Shown here: positions 1 to 12,189 of the stretch, in pieces | Layout of the letters: each line of letters opens with the position of its first letter | Position numbering within the stretch: position 1 is the first letter of the stretch | Assembly (NCBI RefSeq): GCF_024868665.1 | Contig: NC_079908.1 | Span: 4,394,352-4,458,351, forward strand | Length of the DNA: 64,000 nucleotides | Source: Triplophysa rosa | Taxonomy: Eukaryota; Chordata; Actinopteri; Cypriniformes; Nemacheilidae | Direction: 5' to 3' | The notes under the pieces: model-generated | Told to the model about the DNA's origin: nothing | The model's input: the letters and a program-made list of their open reading frames with translations, nothing else | Databases searched by the model: none | Translations under genes and position numbers: made by a program

Positions 1-600
1 GGGGGGCCACCCCCGCCGAGGATGCCATGAATCCCAGGAGCCTCCTGTTACAGGGGGACCGCTGACTGTCTGATCTCAGGCAGTTCAACACTGACCGGGC
101 GCGCTAGTCCTTGCCCCCCCCCGGGGGTGAGTCGAGTTCCATACCGAGAAAGAGGATGCTCTGCACCGGGGAGAGCTTGCTCTTATCTCAGTTGACCTGT
201 GGCCCCACCGATCTAGGTGCCGGAGCACCAGGTCCCTGTGTGTACACCACAGATCTCGAGAGTGTGCCCAAACTTGAGCCAGTCGTCGAGATAGTTAGTA
301 CCCTTACACCTCCTTCCCAACGGGGAAGGAGGGCGGCTTCCACGACCTTCGTAAAGACTCGTGGAGACAGGGACAGACCGAAGGGGAGGACCCTGTACTG
401 ATATGCCCGTCCCTCGAGCGCGAACCGTCGGAACGGCCGATGTCGAGGGAGGATCGAGACATGAAGTACGCGTCCTAGGTTGATTGCCACGAACCAGTCC
501 TGACGCCTGAAGGACGCCAGGATGCGCTTCTGCGTGATCATCCTGAAAGGCAGCTAGTGTAGGTGCCTGTTCAGAACACGCAGATCTAAGATATGGCGCA
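1..600 (-). pseudogene. DIRS-like reverse transcriptase, N-terminal part, inactivated
   Basis: The minus-strand frame at 541-188 reads through RT blocks that align with copy 2: a motif-A region, then EGRAYQYRVLPFGLSLSP, the motif-B block. In copy 2 motif A reads DLKDAYFHVSI; here the corresponding stretch reads NLGRVLHVSI, so the first catalytic aspartate and its surroundings are changed. The motif-C YLDD codons are still visible around 265-290 but in a different frame from motifs A and B, so at least one frameshift separates them. This is a dead copy. The family call rests on the close match to copy 2. Confidence 0.75.
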
Positions 601-789
601 ACCCTCCGCCTTTCTTAGGGACAATGAAGTACGGGCTGTAAAACCCGCTGAACACCTCGGCCGGTGGGACGGGCTTGGGCGGCCGGAACTTGGGCGGACG
701 TGTAGCGAACTGAATCGCGTAGCCAAGACGGATCGTCTTCCTCAGCCAGCCTGACAGTCTGGGGGCTCCCAGAACTGTGACAGGGGGAC

Positions 790-2060
790 TAGAGGTTGAT
801 CTGCTTCATCGCCCACGCGGAGGGTGGTTCGATGGCAAGCAGTACGGATTCCTTGCCGGGGGAGGCCCCCCGGGGAGGAGATCGGCTCTGCCATATTTCC
901 TGCCTGGCGACTGCGCAGCTCAACGCACTGACTGAGAGTGCTGAGGGCTGGTGTTTATACTCGACATTGCGCTTTGCCATGACGCAACGTCGAGTTTGCC
1001 GTTCACCGTCGTGCAGAGGGTGAGAGCGGCTGAGGTAACCCAGAGAGAGAGGAAACTCTCCTTTTTGAGAGTAAGTGGGCGCCAGCCCCCCAGAGGGGGC
1101 CAGCAGATGGAGGTACGGGGCAGGAACCGTCCCTATCCGACCTCCCAGCACTGTGGCTGGGGTCGGGCCCAATGGTAGCCTCGATCCCCCTGAGGTGATC
1201 CCATGACAGCCGCTGCCCGCGGCTGCTGATGGGGTGATGGTCTCCTCTTCGCTGTCTCCTCCAGGTCACTGGAGGGCGTTGGAAGAGGACCAGGGCTGCT
1301 GGGAAGCAGACAGTGCACGGGACTCGATGGCCGAGTTGCGGCACGGAGGACTGCTTTTTACTGTCGAGAACCCTCCACAGTAACACCAACCAGCCCCCCC
1401 TTGCGAGACGGGTACGTCGAGAAAGCGGACCTTCTCAGCGTTACTCATCTGCGCAAGTATCGGCCAGAGGAGTTTGTCATGGACCACAAGTGTGGACATC
1501 GTCCAACCCAGGGCCCCCGTGGTCACCTTGGTCACCCGTAGAGCGAGGTCGGTGACGGCGCGGAGTTCCTGCATAAGCGCTGGGTCGGTCTTACACTCGT
1601 GGAGCTCTCTCAACGCCCTGGCCACGCAGGAGCCATAGCGTGGAGAGAGGAGGCAGCTTGGTCCGTCGCAATGTAAGCTCTCGACACCAGAGATGCCGAG
1701 ACCCCACATGCTTTGGACGGGAGTCTAGGTCGAGCAACCCAGGTGGCCGCCACCTACGGGCACGAGTGCACCGCGGTGGCAAACTCCACCTGGGGGACAC
1801 CGACGCATCCTCCAGCTGTCTCAACCTCGAGGGAAGAGAGGGTGACAGAACTTTGTTTGACGTGAAACGTGCCGGAAAGGGGCGTTCCAGGTCTTACAAA
1901 GTTCCTCATGCACTTCCGGTAAACACGGCACTGGGGGCGGGCGTGGCTTGGAGCCGCGCTCAAACCCGAGGCGCCATGTAGCCAGCCGCGAACGCCGGGA
2001 GAGGCAGTGCGGGCACTGCAACCCAACACTCACGGCGGCCCGGGAAAGCATGGCCGACAT
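790..2060 (-). pseudogene. DIRS-like gag region, frameshifted
   Basis: Several minus-strand frames (1709-1266, 1824-1591, 1172-789) cover what looks like one original gag. Shared blocks with copy 2 include ELRAVTDLALRVTK here against ELRTATDLALRETK there, GLAPTYSQ against GLAPTFSQ, and a basic segment LDSRPKHV against LDFRPKLV. This copy keeps a block (WTMSTLVVHDKLLWPILAQ) that copy 2 lacks, so it preserves the longer gag although it is more frameshifted. Gag proteins of DIRS elements are poorly characterised, and no zinc knuckle was seen. The long plus-strand frames across this region are antisense and not genes. Confidence 0.65.
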
Positions 2061-2739
2061 CTCGACATCCGCTTTTTCCTGGGCTCGACCCCCCGAGGGA
2101 GGGAGCCCGAAGAATCGTCGGAGTCGGATGGCAGTACGTCACCCCCCGATGCTGCAAGAGACCTCTCATCATCACGCATCGTGTCCGAATACGTGATTGA
2201 GGAATAAGACGGCGGACCGTCTTTTTTGGGGAACGGTCAGACGAGCGAAACGAGGTGTGAACGGTCCGTGAGCCGTGGCTGGCGGATTATCGCTCACAGT
2301 AATCCTCATCTCACCCTCGCTGCTTGCCATAGCGGACGGCAGGGCCGTAGTCCTGCCGCCACGGAACGGGGAGCAAACGAGGTGGTGGCTGAGTCCCGTG
2401 GGAACACAGCCACCTGTGACGCAACGTCTGAATCGTCACCGCCCGCAGTGCGGGCAGGACGTATCCACAACGTCTGCCCCAGCGTACTGGAAGCAGGCAT
2501 TGTGTCCGTCCCCCTCCTCGATGAGTGTGTTGCACCCATGAGAACAGCGGGACAAGCCACGCTGGAGAAATTTGCTCTTTTAGAAAAGGAAATTTGCTCG
2601 AACACCTCCGGAACTGCCGAGACGCCCAGGGGAGAGTCACTGCAGGAAGGGACCGTCCGCTGTCCACGTCGTAGATTCCAGCAGAAAGAATGATCAACCA
2701 GATCGTAGAGAAGCTCATCAGATGCGTAGGCTCTGAAGA

Positions 2740-2932
2740 ACAAAAGGTGAATGAATGAGCACGCCGGCTTCCCTCTTATACCCGGACATCCGGGGAGGAG
2801 CCCGGCATGCAAATTTCATTCGCCAATTTTCATTGGCCTTTTCTAAATACTCAGAAGATGATAGGTTCTCAAGACAAACCCCATTCTGTCGGTTCGACAC
2901 AACGTCGAGAGACCGACAGAAAGGGAACTCAT
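2740..2932 (-). repeat. DIRS-like inverted terminal repeat (copy 1)
   Basis: The reverse complement matches the plus strand at about 33125-33310: both hold GGTTCTCAAGA beside an AACCCC block, a CGCCAAT/GCCAATG segment, a TATA-like TATAAA/TTATACCC stretch and GGTGAATGAATG. The TATA-like sequence points into the element on the minus strand, as expected for its promoter. The outer end reads CACAACGTCGAGAG. Confidence 0.7.
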
Positions 2933-2933
2933 A

Positions 2934-3375
2934 TTTAACAAAGAGGTACAAACTTAACACAGCTATTCTATGTATAGAATCGGATACTTGCGAGCTCTGT
3001 GCTGGGCCAATATCCGTATGCGCGTGTAGAGATGGAATTGTTCAAAAGGTTTCAGAATGCAATCCTGCTGGAAAGTTCCGGGCCTCGTGACCAGCCACGC
3101 AGCTCATCGAGGTGTGCGAGGCAGCAGAAGTCCATTGTTCTGTCTTCCCCCCAGTGGGGGAAAAGGGGCAGTCTCCGAAGAGACGCCACAAACCAGTTTC
3201 TGATGAGGGCAGGTATAAAGCAAAAAGGCCAAGCTTCCGTTTTCAGAGCAGGCTCGATATTTAACTTCATGAGAGGGCATGCCCACCTGAGTTTGAATCG
3301 ACCAATTCGAGCAGGGAAGAGGTTCTTTGTCCACTCAATAGCTAATTTGCATCTTTATGACCTCCTAGCAACTTT
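2934..3375. repeat. 443-bp dispersed direct repeat, copy A
   Basis: Near-identical, in the same orientation, to 11475-11922; it starts at TTTAACAAAGAGGTAC and ends at GCAACTTT. A few substitutions and one 6-bp indel (near 3298) separate the copies, so they are much younger than the sequence between them. It abuts the DIRS terminal repeat at its left. No TG...CA ends were found, so an LTR identity is not proven. Short frames within it are not convincing genes. Confidence 0.8.
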
Positions 3376-3941
3376 ACAAAATACCATTCCAAATGATAAC
3401 ATAATGAAAATAAAATGTTCTATGGTCACACAATATATATAAACAAGGAGGAATTGTAAAGACAAACATTTAGATATCAAATATGCTAAGGTTTGAATTG
3501 CATCAAGTCATGATTCATTCGGATGTACGAATACAGACAAAGCCTGAATTAAACTTGCCTATTTAACAGTTACAGATTATTTAAAATGGCAAGAGCGACA
3601 ACATATAACCTAGATATTTAGATATATTTATAGAAAAGGACAGTTTAATCACACAAGTTCCTATTTGTCAGAGAAGTTTCTCTGGATAGCCTCAGATGTT
3701 AAGTTCCAGGTGAGACAAAACCGAGAGACTTCTCACCTCTGCTTTGAAGCTTAGGAGTCGTAAATATCCCATGGAGAAACAAAAGGGTTATCAACACTTT
3801 CGGTGAGAGCACCAACCTAAATCCAGTCTTACTCCGTCCTTGTTTCTTGATATCAACATCAAAAGACCAAAAGAGAGTGGAGGGGGTTTATGGCTCTTCT
3901 TTTAATGATTCCGACCATTTGGCCTATGCCAAGTCTCTACA
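3376..3941. other. AT-rich stretch between repeat copy A and the retroelement relic
   Basis: No convincing gene. Read on the minus strand it directly follows a G-run (3942-3953) and begins TGTAGAGAC, so part of it could be the 3' LTR of the relic. No second copy of this stretch was found in the window. Confidence 0.3.
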
Positions 3942-4301
3942 CCCCCCCCCCCCTTTCGGAAGGTGAAGTTCGAGTGTAAACTTTAGCTGACGATGGATAG
4001 TTGGATTATGATGGCGGGATGACTGGTGGTTCCTATTGGTCCCCAGCATCTCGACATACAGGCAGAGAATGTTCCCAATGTGGTCGGGCATTGTCTCAAC
4101 TTGGGTACCTTTTCCATCCTGCTTGGACATCAAGGGAGAGCTCCCTGCACCTGTTTGCTGGTTCTTGCAACACGTTGGTTCGGGTGTTTCCTATCTTTGA
4201 GGAGATGCACAGCAGCAGTCCTGGATGAAACAGCAGGTGAGATGGCATGATTGGCCTCCAAGCAAATGCCTGTAGTGCTGTATCATGGGGAGTGGCGTTG
4301 A

Positions 4302-5130
4302 CTAGCACCATCCCCCCCCCTTCGCAGTTTTGTTTGTGAGGAGGAAGTTTACTTCTGCTCGGTTGACATTAGCTTGTTTCTTGCCCAGAGGACAAGTGTC
4401 TTTAAACTGGTGGCGATGGACACGTCTGATGATTGTTCTTTCCTGCCACCTGTCTACAATCACAGGAAGTCCTGTCCAGTGTGGCAGAAGTTTCTTGGAC
4501 AGCAGATGGGAGGTTGTCTCACATAGCTGGGCAAAGTTATGACACCAAATCTTGTCACCCACATCATGTTCCGGGTGCAGCATGCTCTCTGGCCTTCACG
4601 TTTTCTGCAGTGATTGCTGGGCAAAAGCAGGTGTCATGCTCCGGTGTCTTTCATTGAAGTACTGGTGAGCGGTGTAGGGTGTGACAAGGTTGGAGACTCT
4701 TGGCTGGCACTGTGGATGTTGTGGTGGTGCCGTCTGACCTTAGGCCATCAGATCAAAAAGAGAGACACACGTCGGTTGGTTTGAGGTCCCTTTGATGGCG
4801 GTGGACACAAGGGGGCTGATCCCGTCCCAGTTTTCATGTTAACAGACACATATTTCTCCAGCGTACTGCTCGTTGTTCAGTTGGTTCATTACACTTGGCC
4901 GGCTTAGACTGGTTCCGAGAATGGAGTCAGGCTTGTATGCTCGTTTGCAGGATCTCAGTCCTGGAGTGGGTGTTTCTGTCTGAGCTGGGTATCAGTGGCA
5001 ATCTGAACCTGGAGAACATGTGGAGGTGTGCTGTGATGCAGTGGTCTGTCTCGTGGGCTGCTGGGGGAACTTGCATGTGATTGTAAAAAGTCATAGTTGC
5101 CTCTTGTTGACCTGGGCATAGGTCACACAC
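4302..5130 (-). pseudogene. Retroelement integrase relic (core and C-terminal domain)
   Basis: Integrase inserts retroelement DNA copies. In frame segments from 5130 down to 4302 I see, in order, a block ending SDRNTHS that fits the second catalytic aspartate region, then a WDGISPLVS...SLFDLM stretch that fits the conserved WD...SPF.L.YG region, then VGDKIW...LLPHWTG...VHRHQF, which fits the C-terminal domain of gypsy-like integrases. The blocks are in order and at plausible spacing but interrupted by stops and frameshifts, so no functional protein is made. A zinc-binding HHCC region was not clearly found. Both Ty3/gypsy and endogenous retrovirus origins remain possible. Confidence 0.55.
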
Positions 5131-7808
5131 AATCTTTCTTGATGTCCTACCCTGGGGAGGAGGCTGCTTTGCGTCATAGAGAGGGTGTGAAGTTTGCTGG
5201 TAGGAGCTAGAATCAAACTAAACATCTACTGATGTGCTCTGTCGCTGCATGCCGGGGCAGTGCGCCACTTCTTTGTGTGTTAGTGGCTTTGGTGTCATGG
5301 TGTCTGGCCCATGGTGCGTCGTAGGCCTACATCAGCATGACCCCCCTTTGTTCCTGGAAAGTTGCAAGCCGTGGCGCTGTGTTGTTACAGGAACAAACGA
5401 GAGGATTTTGCTTATCAGACTCAGCCAGGTTGCACATCGTGAAAGGGAGGTGGAGGGGTTTGAGAGGTGGTTTAGCATCGCTTGTGAGTGTTGGTGGTTG
5501 CTGAAGCGAAGCTGTATTGTAGGCGGAGCCAGTGTGGGTGGGTGTGATGCGGGTGGCGTGAGGTGCTAGCTGTGGCTTAGAAGCGATGCTTGGGATGGGC
5601 GGGTGGGTTTTTGGTGACCACCGGTTACCACAAAATGCCTCAGTTTTCACAGGTTGACTTTGAATGTTCTTTCACCTTTTCCCACAGAGGAGCATGTCGT
5701 GTTCCTTTGTGATGACACTAGATGTCTGGAACAGGTGTTAATGCTTGACTGGCTTATGATTCGCTATGTTTCTTGCCAAGTGATAGCGTGTGAAACTTAG
5801 CTTGGCCGACTTTGAGTCTATGCAGGTAAGAAATTGTCTGATGGAGTTTTTGTGAGCAGTTGCGACTTGAAGGTTTATTCCGGATAGCTGTCACTTGTGC
5901 TGTGATGTTTGGGGCCCCAGCTTGAAGTGTTGCAGTGGGACAGGCTTGTCGTTTTCCACAAAACACCTGCTCTGGGCGTGCAGTGCCTCACCATTGTGTC
6001 GTCGACCACGTGGCTTTGTGTGAGTGGGATCTGTGGTGAGGAGGCATTGACTGTTAGAACATCACAGGTTGGTGGCAGGTCTCTATGATTACCTTCTGTT
6101 TTCTGATGTGAATGGAACATCGCTGGATGGCTTGTGAAGCACGGAGCAGCTCTTGTCATCTGGGTGCTCAGGCTGTGGTAAGAGCAGTGTTCTGCTGGTG
6201 CTTGGCTACCCCCCTTTCGTTTTGGTCATGCTGTCAGTGTAGACCAATGTTAAGGCAGTGGTTGGCAAGTCCAGCTTTCAGATGGAACTCCATTCATCAA
6301 GGGTAAATCAGGCATGTGGTGAAGCACAGGTGCCATTTGGTGTGTACATGGCACCGTCTTGAGCGCTCATTTACATGAGTGGGCAGTTCTTCTTTTTTTT
6401 TTAAGCAGTTCACACCTTGTAGGTGGTGTTCTGTGTAGCCCGAGATGCAGCTAGCTTGGGATGTAATGCCATGTGGTTCTGTGAGTGGCGCCACATAGTT
6501 GACATTAGTTCTGCATCCTTGTCTTTTGCGAAGAGTATCTCTAACACTGGCAGTTAATGGCAGGTGCAGGGCGTGGTCCCTCTCCTTAGAGTGGTAATCT
6601 GCTGTCATGCTCTTCATGAAGGCATTGTTCAAAGTCTTTGGTAAATGTACTCCCTTGTACAGTATGCACACTGCAAAAGATGACTTATTCAGTAAAAAGG
6701 GGGTGTGGCTTCCAGAGTGGGCCATGCTCCACGTATTCCATTGAATATGTGTGGTTGAGGGCTTGGTCACACTGTGTGTTGAGCTGAACAGTGACCCCTT
6801 TTGGTGAATGCAGGTGCTACAGTCTCATTTATTTACCAGAGTGCAAAGCTCTGGGCAGGTCTAGTCTTGCAGAAAGTTCTCGCACTTGACAGGGCCCCAC
6901 ATGGGGCTGTGAGGTTTGCGAGAACCAGGAAGTAGCAGGTTCAGCATTGCTTATTCCATTTCAAGTTCAAAACACGAGTGTCCTGGGCCGTTGCCGTGGT
7001 TGACAGGCATGAGTCCAATGGAAACTAGAAGAGGAAATGTCTGATGCTGGTGTTGTTGTGGAGAGCGTGCGAACAGTGTAAAGCTGATGTCTGAGATGTC
7101 TGCCCCTAGTTCCTGTATGGTGCCTGCTATCATCATGTCACTTGGTGATGTGCCTTTGGCATGTCAGGGCAGGAAACTTCTGGGTCGTCGGCTGGTTTGA
7201 CCTTGAGACTGAGTTCTCACGACCAGCTGAGATGTCATGCTTGACTTTTGTGACCTGGCAATGCATTTCAGACGAGTTGGCTGGCTGGAAAGCTGAAGTT
7301 CCCGTACTTGAGCCCAATTCTTTTGTAATGCTTAAAGTCTCTTAGAGGCTCCAAAACAATTCAGCAGGTCTTCGCAGGTGAAGAGAGAACGTGTGTCCAT
7401 CTGTGATATGTAAATGGGGTGTATATGCTTGTGGAGCCACTGGTCAGGTGTGTGGGAACTTCTTGTTTCAGTCATACCTCAGTTGATGGCCGTGTGTGTG
7501 TGTCTCGGCCTGTTCTGGGTAGTCAGCCGTCTGCTGAGATGCGGTCTGGGTGCCATGCTCATCTGGTGTTGGGATGACTGTCTCTGTGGTCGACAAGCAG
7601 GTTGCAGAGATCTGGACGTTTTTCTCAGTAGGAGGGCATTCAAGATGGTTGTTCGTTTCTCATGCCACTCGTGGTCAAAAAAGAGTCCGATTTGGATTTT
7701 TACATCCTCCTGGTGAGGTTACTTGTGGAATCAGCTCCTTTGATGTCCTCAGGATCTCTGCTGGCTCAGACGTAGTTGCACTGTTTTGCTCTCTGGACAG
7801 GTGTTGTT

Positions 7809-7966
7809 CATGGTGTTGAGATGAATGCCTCGATGACTGTTGGGCCGGAACGGGTCAGTGGCTCCTAGGTTGCCAGCTGGGTTTCCACATGGTGTTGAGA
7901 TGAATGCCTCGATGACTGTTGGGCCGGAACGGGTCAGTGGCTCCTAGGTTGCCAGCTGGGTTTCCA
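7809..7966. repeat. 79-bp tandem duplication
   Basis: Two back-to-back copies (7809-7887 and 7888-7966) of a unit beginning CATGGTGTTGAG. They appear identical, so the duplication is much more recent than the decay of the retroelement that contains it. Confidence 0.95.
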
Positions 7967-9250
7967 CGGTGTGCCGTCTTTCGGGTCGACCGACGAAAGT
8001 GGTCAGCTCCATGTTGTCTCAGCGCATCCGGTCTGGTGCAAGTCTCTGCTGAAGATCTGCTGCTGTGGTGCACCCTCCAGAGTCAGTTCTTTGTGATGTG
8101 CAGAGATAGGCAAGATTTAAACAGTCTTTATGGAGGCAGCGCTATGTTCTCTGTAGGCCTTATGGGCGGAGTTCTGCAGATATCAGGTGATCTTGGCGGA
8201 AGAAGGCCGTAGCGTTTAGGTGATGACTCACAGTGTGATGCAGATTTCTGAGGCAGGAGAGTTTTGCGTTGAAGTCTTCTTCCCGTTCGGCCTGTTCCAT
8301 CTTCTCATGTAGGCTCGGATGCTGGCTGTAGCAGAGGTGTTGTAGCTGCTGTAATCCCCTTTGACAGTTTCTGACTGCTGGCATAGGATGCTGTGGTCCT
8401 CTAGGCTGGAGGTGATCCTAAGCAGGTGATCTTTCTTGTGTGGTCACACTGGGCAGTGTTCCTGCCTGAGAGCTAATGTTTTGCAGGAGTTTGTTGTGGC
8501 CTCCTGCAGTGTTCAGAGTGACAGCGTTAAGTGGTGACAGCTGTCATGTTTTTCTGGCCAGCTTGCTGGGGTCTGTGGGGACACGCAGGGTGTGTGTCTG
8601 CAGGTTCTTCTGGATGGTTCCTGCCCCACACCTCTGTGTTTGCTGGCTAGGAAGGTGTGAACAGTGGGCTTTTGCCCCCCCTTTCGCAGCTTTGGGCTTT
8701 TAGCTGGGGGCTGGCCTGTTTGTCAGGAGAGATTCTGTTGCATTCTCTTGTCTGTTCACATTGTAGTCTGCAAGCTAAGTTCAGTTCATTTTGGTTCCAT
8801 TGCGGAGTCATGGCTTGGACTTCAGCGTGGGCAGCTTGCAGATGGCCTTTATAGGCCTTGGCCGTGGCATTGTGTTGCTGTCTGCCGGGCCATTATGAAG
8901 AGAGCTTCAGCATGTTGGAGTTTTCCTGCCAGCTCCTCTCTGGCGTCTGCTCCAATTGCTCGCTGCGCTCAGTATGAGTGTTTTGCAAAGGACTCTTGTA
9001 GCTTTTCATCTTCTCCTGTATCTCCTGGTCCTCTTCATCCGCTGTCATTTGCAGGTCCAGCTGGTCTAGGCGGTTCTGCACGTGCTTCTGGCTCCTCCCG
9101 GCTTCCTTCGCTCTGGCTCTAGTAGGACAATCTGGTCGTGGTCACCGATGATCCTGGCTGTGCACTTCAGATGAGTTTGTTGGCTCTCTGTAGTTGAAGT
9201 TCTGGTTTGGATCGTGGTCCCGTCGCCGGTTTAGGTCGTCCGACCAACTG

Positions 9251-11375
9251 CCCTCAGCACAGTTGCCGTGTGCCAATGTTGGTCCCGGGCAGGAGTCCAT
9301 CGCAGCGCTTGGCCTGGTCTCTAGCTAGTCTGGCAGGTGACAGGACTGGATGGTCTGGACATATTGAGACACAGGGGAAGAGAGAAAGGCACAAAGAGCA
9401 AGATGCAAGTCCGTACAGATCTACTGAGCTAAATATGTGGGCTATGTGTTGCACCCTTAACTGAGTTGGTCAGTTAGTGACGCAAACTAAACGCTCATTA
9501 TCCTAGCAGTGAAGGCAGGGGCGGTTAATTGGTGTGGGTGAACACAGGAAAAACTATGAATAATGTTGCTGAAGAGTGTACCTATGAGGTCATTCTGTGA
9601 CTTAGGCTATTCGGTTCATCAACATAATTACCAAGAATTTTACTGATGTTCAGACAGGTTCAGTCTCTGATAGGAAAAAGTAAGTGAAGAGAGAGAGAGG
9701 TTAGGATAAAGAAGGAGGGTTTCCTTGTTCGGGGGTGAACTGGCTCCACACTAAGGTCTATGACAGGGCCCGTAGGTAGGGGGCACTACGGAGTCATAGT
9801 AAAGTCAGATAAATCATTTAATGAATAACTGAAATAAAAAAATTAGGCGATTGAGAGTTAATCCTAAACACCTTAAAGAGTGCAATCTGATTGTTTTGAT
9901 CAAAGTTCAAATTTAATTAAGTTGGTTTAATTAAAATGTAAGTATTATCAAATACAATTCTAACTGCAAGGGAGAACATGTAAGAAACCCTGGGGAGAAA
10001 GAGTAATTCAAATGGTGAAATGATAAAAATCAAATCAAAACAATAACAAAATAATATTAATTATCATTATAGTTTGTTTATAATCATAATTAATATACTC
10101 AAATAAAGTAGACAGTGCAATAGCAGAATAATGAAATCATAAAATGAAATTAAATCAGACAAATCAAACAAAAGAAGAGACTGGCTGAGACTGCACCCAC
10201 GATAGCATATTGTTGCCCAAGCAAAGGGGGAAGTCAGGCAGAGATGAGACAGGAGAAGTGTTAGACACTTTAAGACAAACTGACCTCTAGTGTTAGTAGA
10301 CGGTAATATGTCTTCTGCCGGACTTCAGGTTCCACATTCTATGCGGTATTACACTTACATTAACGAGCAATTGCTATGGTGACAAGTGTAATTTGATCGG
10401 GTGTCTAATGGCTCATGTCAGTTTACTGAACACGGGTACATGGCTTTTCAACCTACACACACAATAAACACACAACAGACAATACTACACTATAACTGAC
10501 TAACGGGATTTATTCGCCGTCCTGAAAGTTATTTGTGTACTTAGTCGGGAACATTAAACATTAAAACACTTGATCAAGACTTTTGTAAAATTATTTACTA
10601 TATTAAATCCGCTGGGAAGGAGCAAATGGGCGGAACATTATCAGTCAGCTACTCTGATTTGTTCACCCCAGGGAGCGCAATAGCTTAGTTGAATAGCACT
10701 GGAATACACATCGGTAACATAGCTCTGCATTAACAATAAGGCCTTAGTAAGACGAGGGAGGAACATCTTCTCCGTGCTAAAAGAGGATTTCTGCGCTCAA
10801 TTTAGGGCGGTAAAATAATAATATAGTGCGCTATAAAGAGATTTCTTCATCTTTATATTGTCACTAAATCTTTGACAGAGGCTGAGGTTTCTCTGTGAGA
10901 AGCTCAAGAGTCTGCCAACGATAGGTGGGCTGGTCCACACCTTCATTCATACACACATGCATAACAAAATGCCATTTAAACGAGTATTCCGTTTCAATAA
11001 ACACACATGACTTGTCACTGAGTTCTGCTCACAAAACAAAGTTTAAAACTGCGCCCGCATATTCTCCACCAAAATATATAGCGGTTTTAGCTGCATGTTA
11101 AAATAATGATGAGCTAAGCTCACCAAATATGGTTCTCCACCAGATCTATCAAGATCACATCCATGAAATGAGTCATTTAAAACATCAATTTCAGCCAAGG
11201 AATTAGTTTAGCTCAAAGGAAAATATGTATAATAATCGTTATTAAATATACATATTTTACAGTCTCTGATTAGTAATATAAAGCATAACAATACTTGTAT
11301 GCATTCGTCCAGCGAATGCATCAATGATATTATATACTTTACATTATCTCATGGCCATAAGTAACTCTCTCTCAT
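9251..11375. other. AT-rich stretch, no gene seen
   Basis: There are no long frames and no recognised motif. On the minus strand this lies upstream of the retroelement relic, so it may hold its leader or unrelated intron. Confidence 0.4.

Positions 11376-11437
<62 letters not shown>
11376..11437. repeat. (GA)n microsatellite
   Basis: About 62 bp of GA repeat with two interruptions. It is preceded by CTCTCTCTCAT, so the left end can fold back on the repeat. Confidence 0.98.
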
Positions 11438-11438
<1 letters not shown>

Positions 11439-11474
11439 CATGGCAGCGATTTCTGAACACCAATAAAAATCATC

Positions 11475-11922
11475 TTTAACAAAGAGGTACAAACTTAACG
11501 CAGCTATTCTATGTATAGAATCGGATACTTGCGAGCTCTGTGCTGGGCCAATATCCGTATGCGCGTGTAGAGATGGAATTGTTCAAAAGGTTTCAGAATG
11601 CAATCCTGCTGGAAAGTTCCGGGCCTCGTGACCAGCCGTGCGGCTCATCGAGGTGTACGAGGCAGCAGAAGTCCATTGTTCTGTCTTCCCCCCAGTGGGG
11701 GAAAAGGGGCAGTCTCCGAAGAGACGCCACAAACCAGTTTCTGATGAGGGCAGGTATAAAGCAAAAAGGCCAAGCTTCCGTTTTAAGAGCAGGCTCGATA
11801 TTTAACTTCATGAGAGGGCATGCCCACCTGAGTTTTTAATCGACCAATCAGAGTTGAGCAGGGAAGAGGTTCTTTGTCTACTCAACAGCTAATTTGCATC
11901 TTTATGACCTCCTTGCAACTTT
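11475..11922. repeat. 443-bp dispersed direct repeat, copy B
   Basis: Second copy of 2934-3375, about 8.5 kb downstream in the same orientation. Both contain a TATA-like GGTATAAAGC on the plus strand and an octamer-like ATGCAAAT on the minus strand. Its flanks differ from those of copy A. If the pair are LTRs of the intervening relic this would be the 5' one, but no TG...CA ends or primer-binding site could be fixed. Confidence 0.8.
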
Positions 11923-12189
11923 CCTTTCAGCCTACCTGTTTATTTTGTCGATGTGGTTTAGATTATATTAAGTTTTGCCCTGCGGTAGGAAAATCTGACA
12001 GGGTATGACAATTCCAACACCGGTACAGCCCCGCGAGCGTGAGGTTTTGCTTTGCCGACGCAGCTCGTCTTTCTCTTGGTCTATCTGTGCAGCGACCAGC
12101 AGAAAACAGTAGCTCATTCAACTGACCGGACAAAACAGCGCTTCCAAAATTCTGTCACGGTTACTGACTGCCTGGGCATGTGAACATAA

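Larger units (their letters stand above)
1..2930 (-). mobile_element. DIRS-like retrotransposon copy 1, 5' part, decayed, cut by window start
   Basis: Read on the minus strand this stretch runs from a terminal repeat (about 2930-2740) through a leader, a gag-like region (about 2060-790) and the start of a reverse transcriptase (about 600-1). The same order and recognisable peptides recur in the second DIRS-like copy at 33104-37393. DIRS elements use a tyrosine recombinase rather than an integrase and carry inverted rather than direct terminal repeats; the terminal repeat here is inverted relative to the one at 33104-33310. The stretch is GC-rich against its AT-rich surroundings. Reading frames are broken throughout. 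RNase H and recombinase parts would lie left of the window. Confidence 0.8.
3942..9250 (-). mobile_element. Decayed LTR-type retroelement (Ty3/gypsy- or retrovirus-like), internal region
   Basis: The plus strand here is conspicuously rich in T and G, so the coding strand (minus) is A/C-rich, unlike the AT-rich intron around it. Broken minus-strand frames show an integrase C-terminal domain (4583-4302), integrase core traces (about 5130-4680), and a possible RT segment near 7140-7100 with DMMIAGT where a YxDD block would be expected. Upstream, a charged coiled-coil-like frame lies at 9081-8893. The order is consistent with pol on the minus strand. Four G-runs preceded by GAAA or GAA resemble polypurine tracts. 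There are many stops and frameshifts. The class assignment is an inference from short blocks. Confidence 0.5.

Noticed and set aside
6297..6770. 157-codon minus-strand frame considered as an envelope or other retroelement gene
   Set aside because: Its position between the possible RT segment and the integrase relic fits RNase H or linker sequence, and no diagnostic motif was seen, so no separate gene was called.
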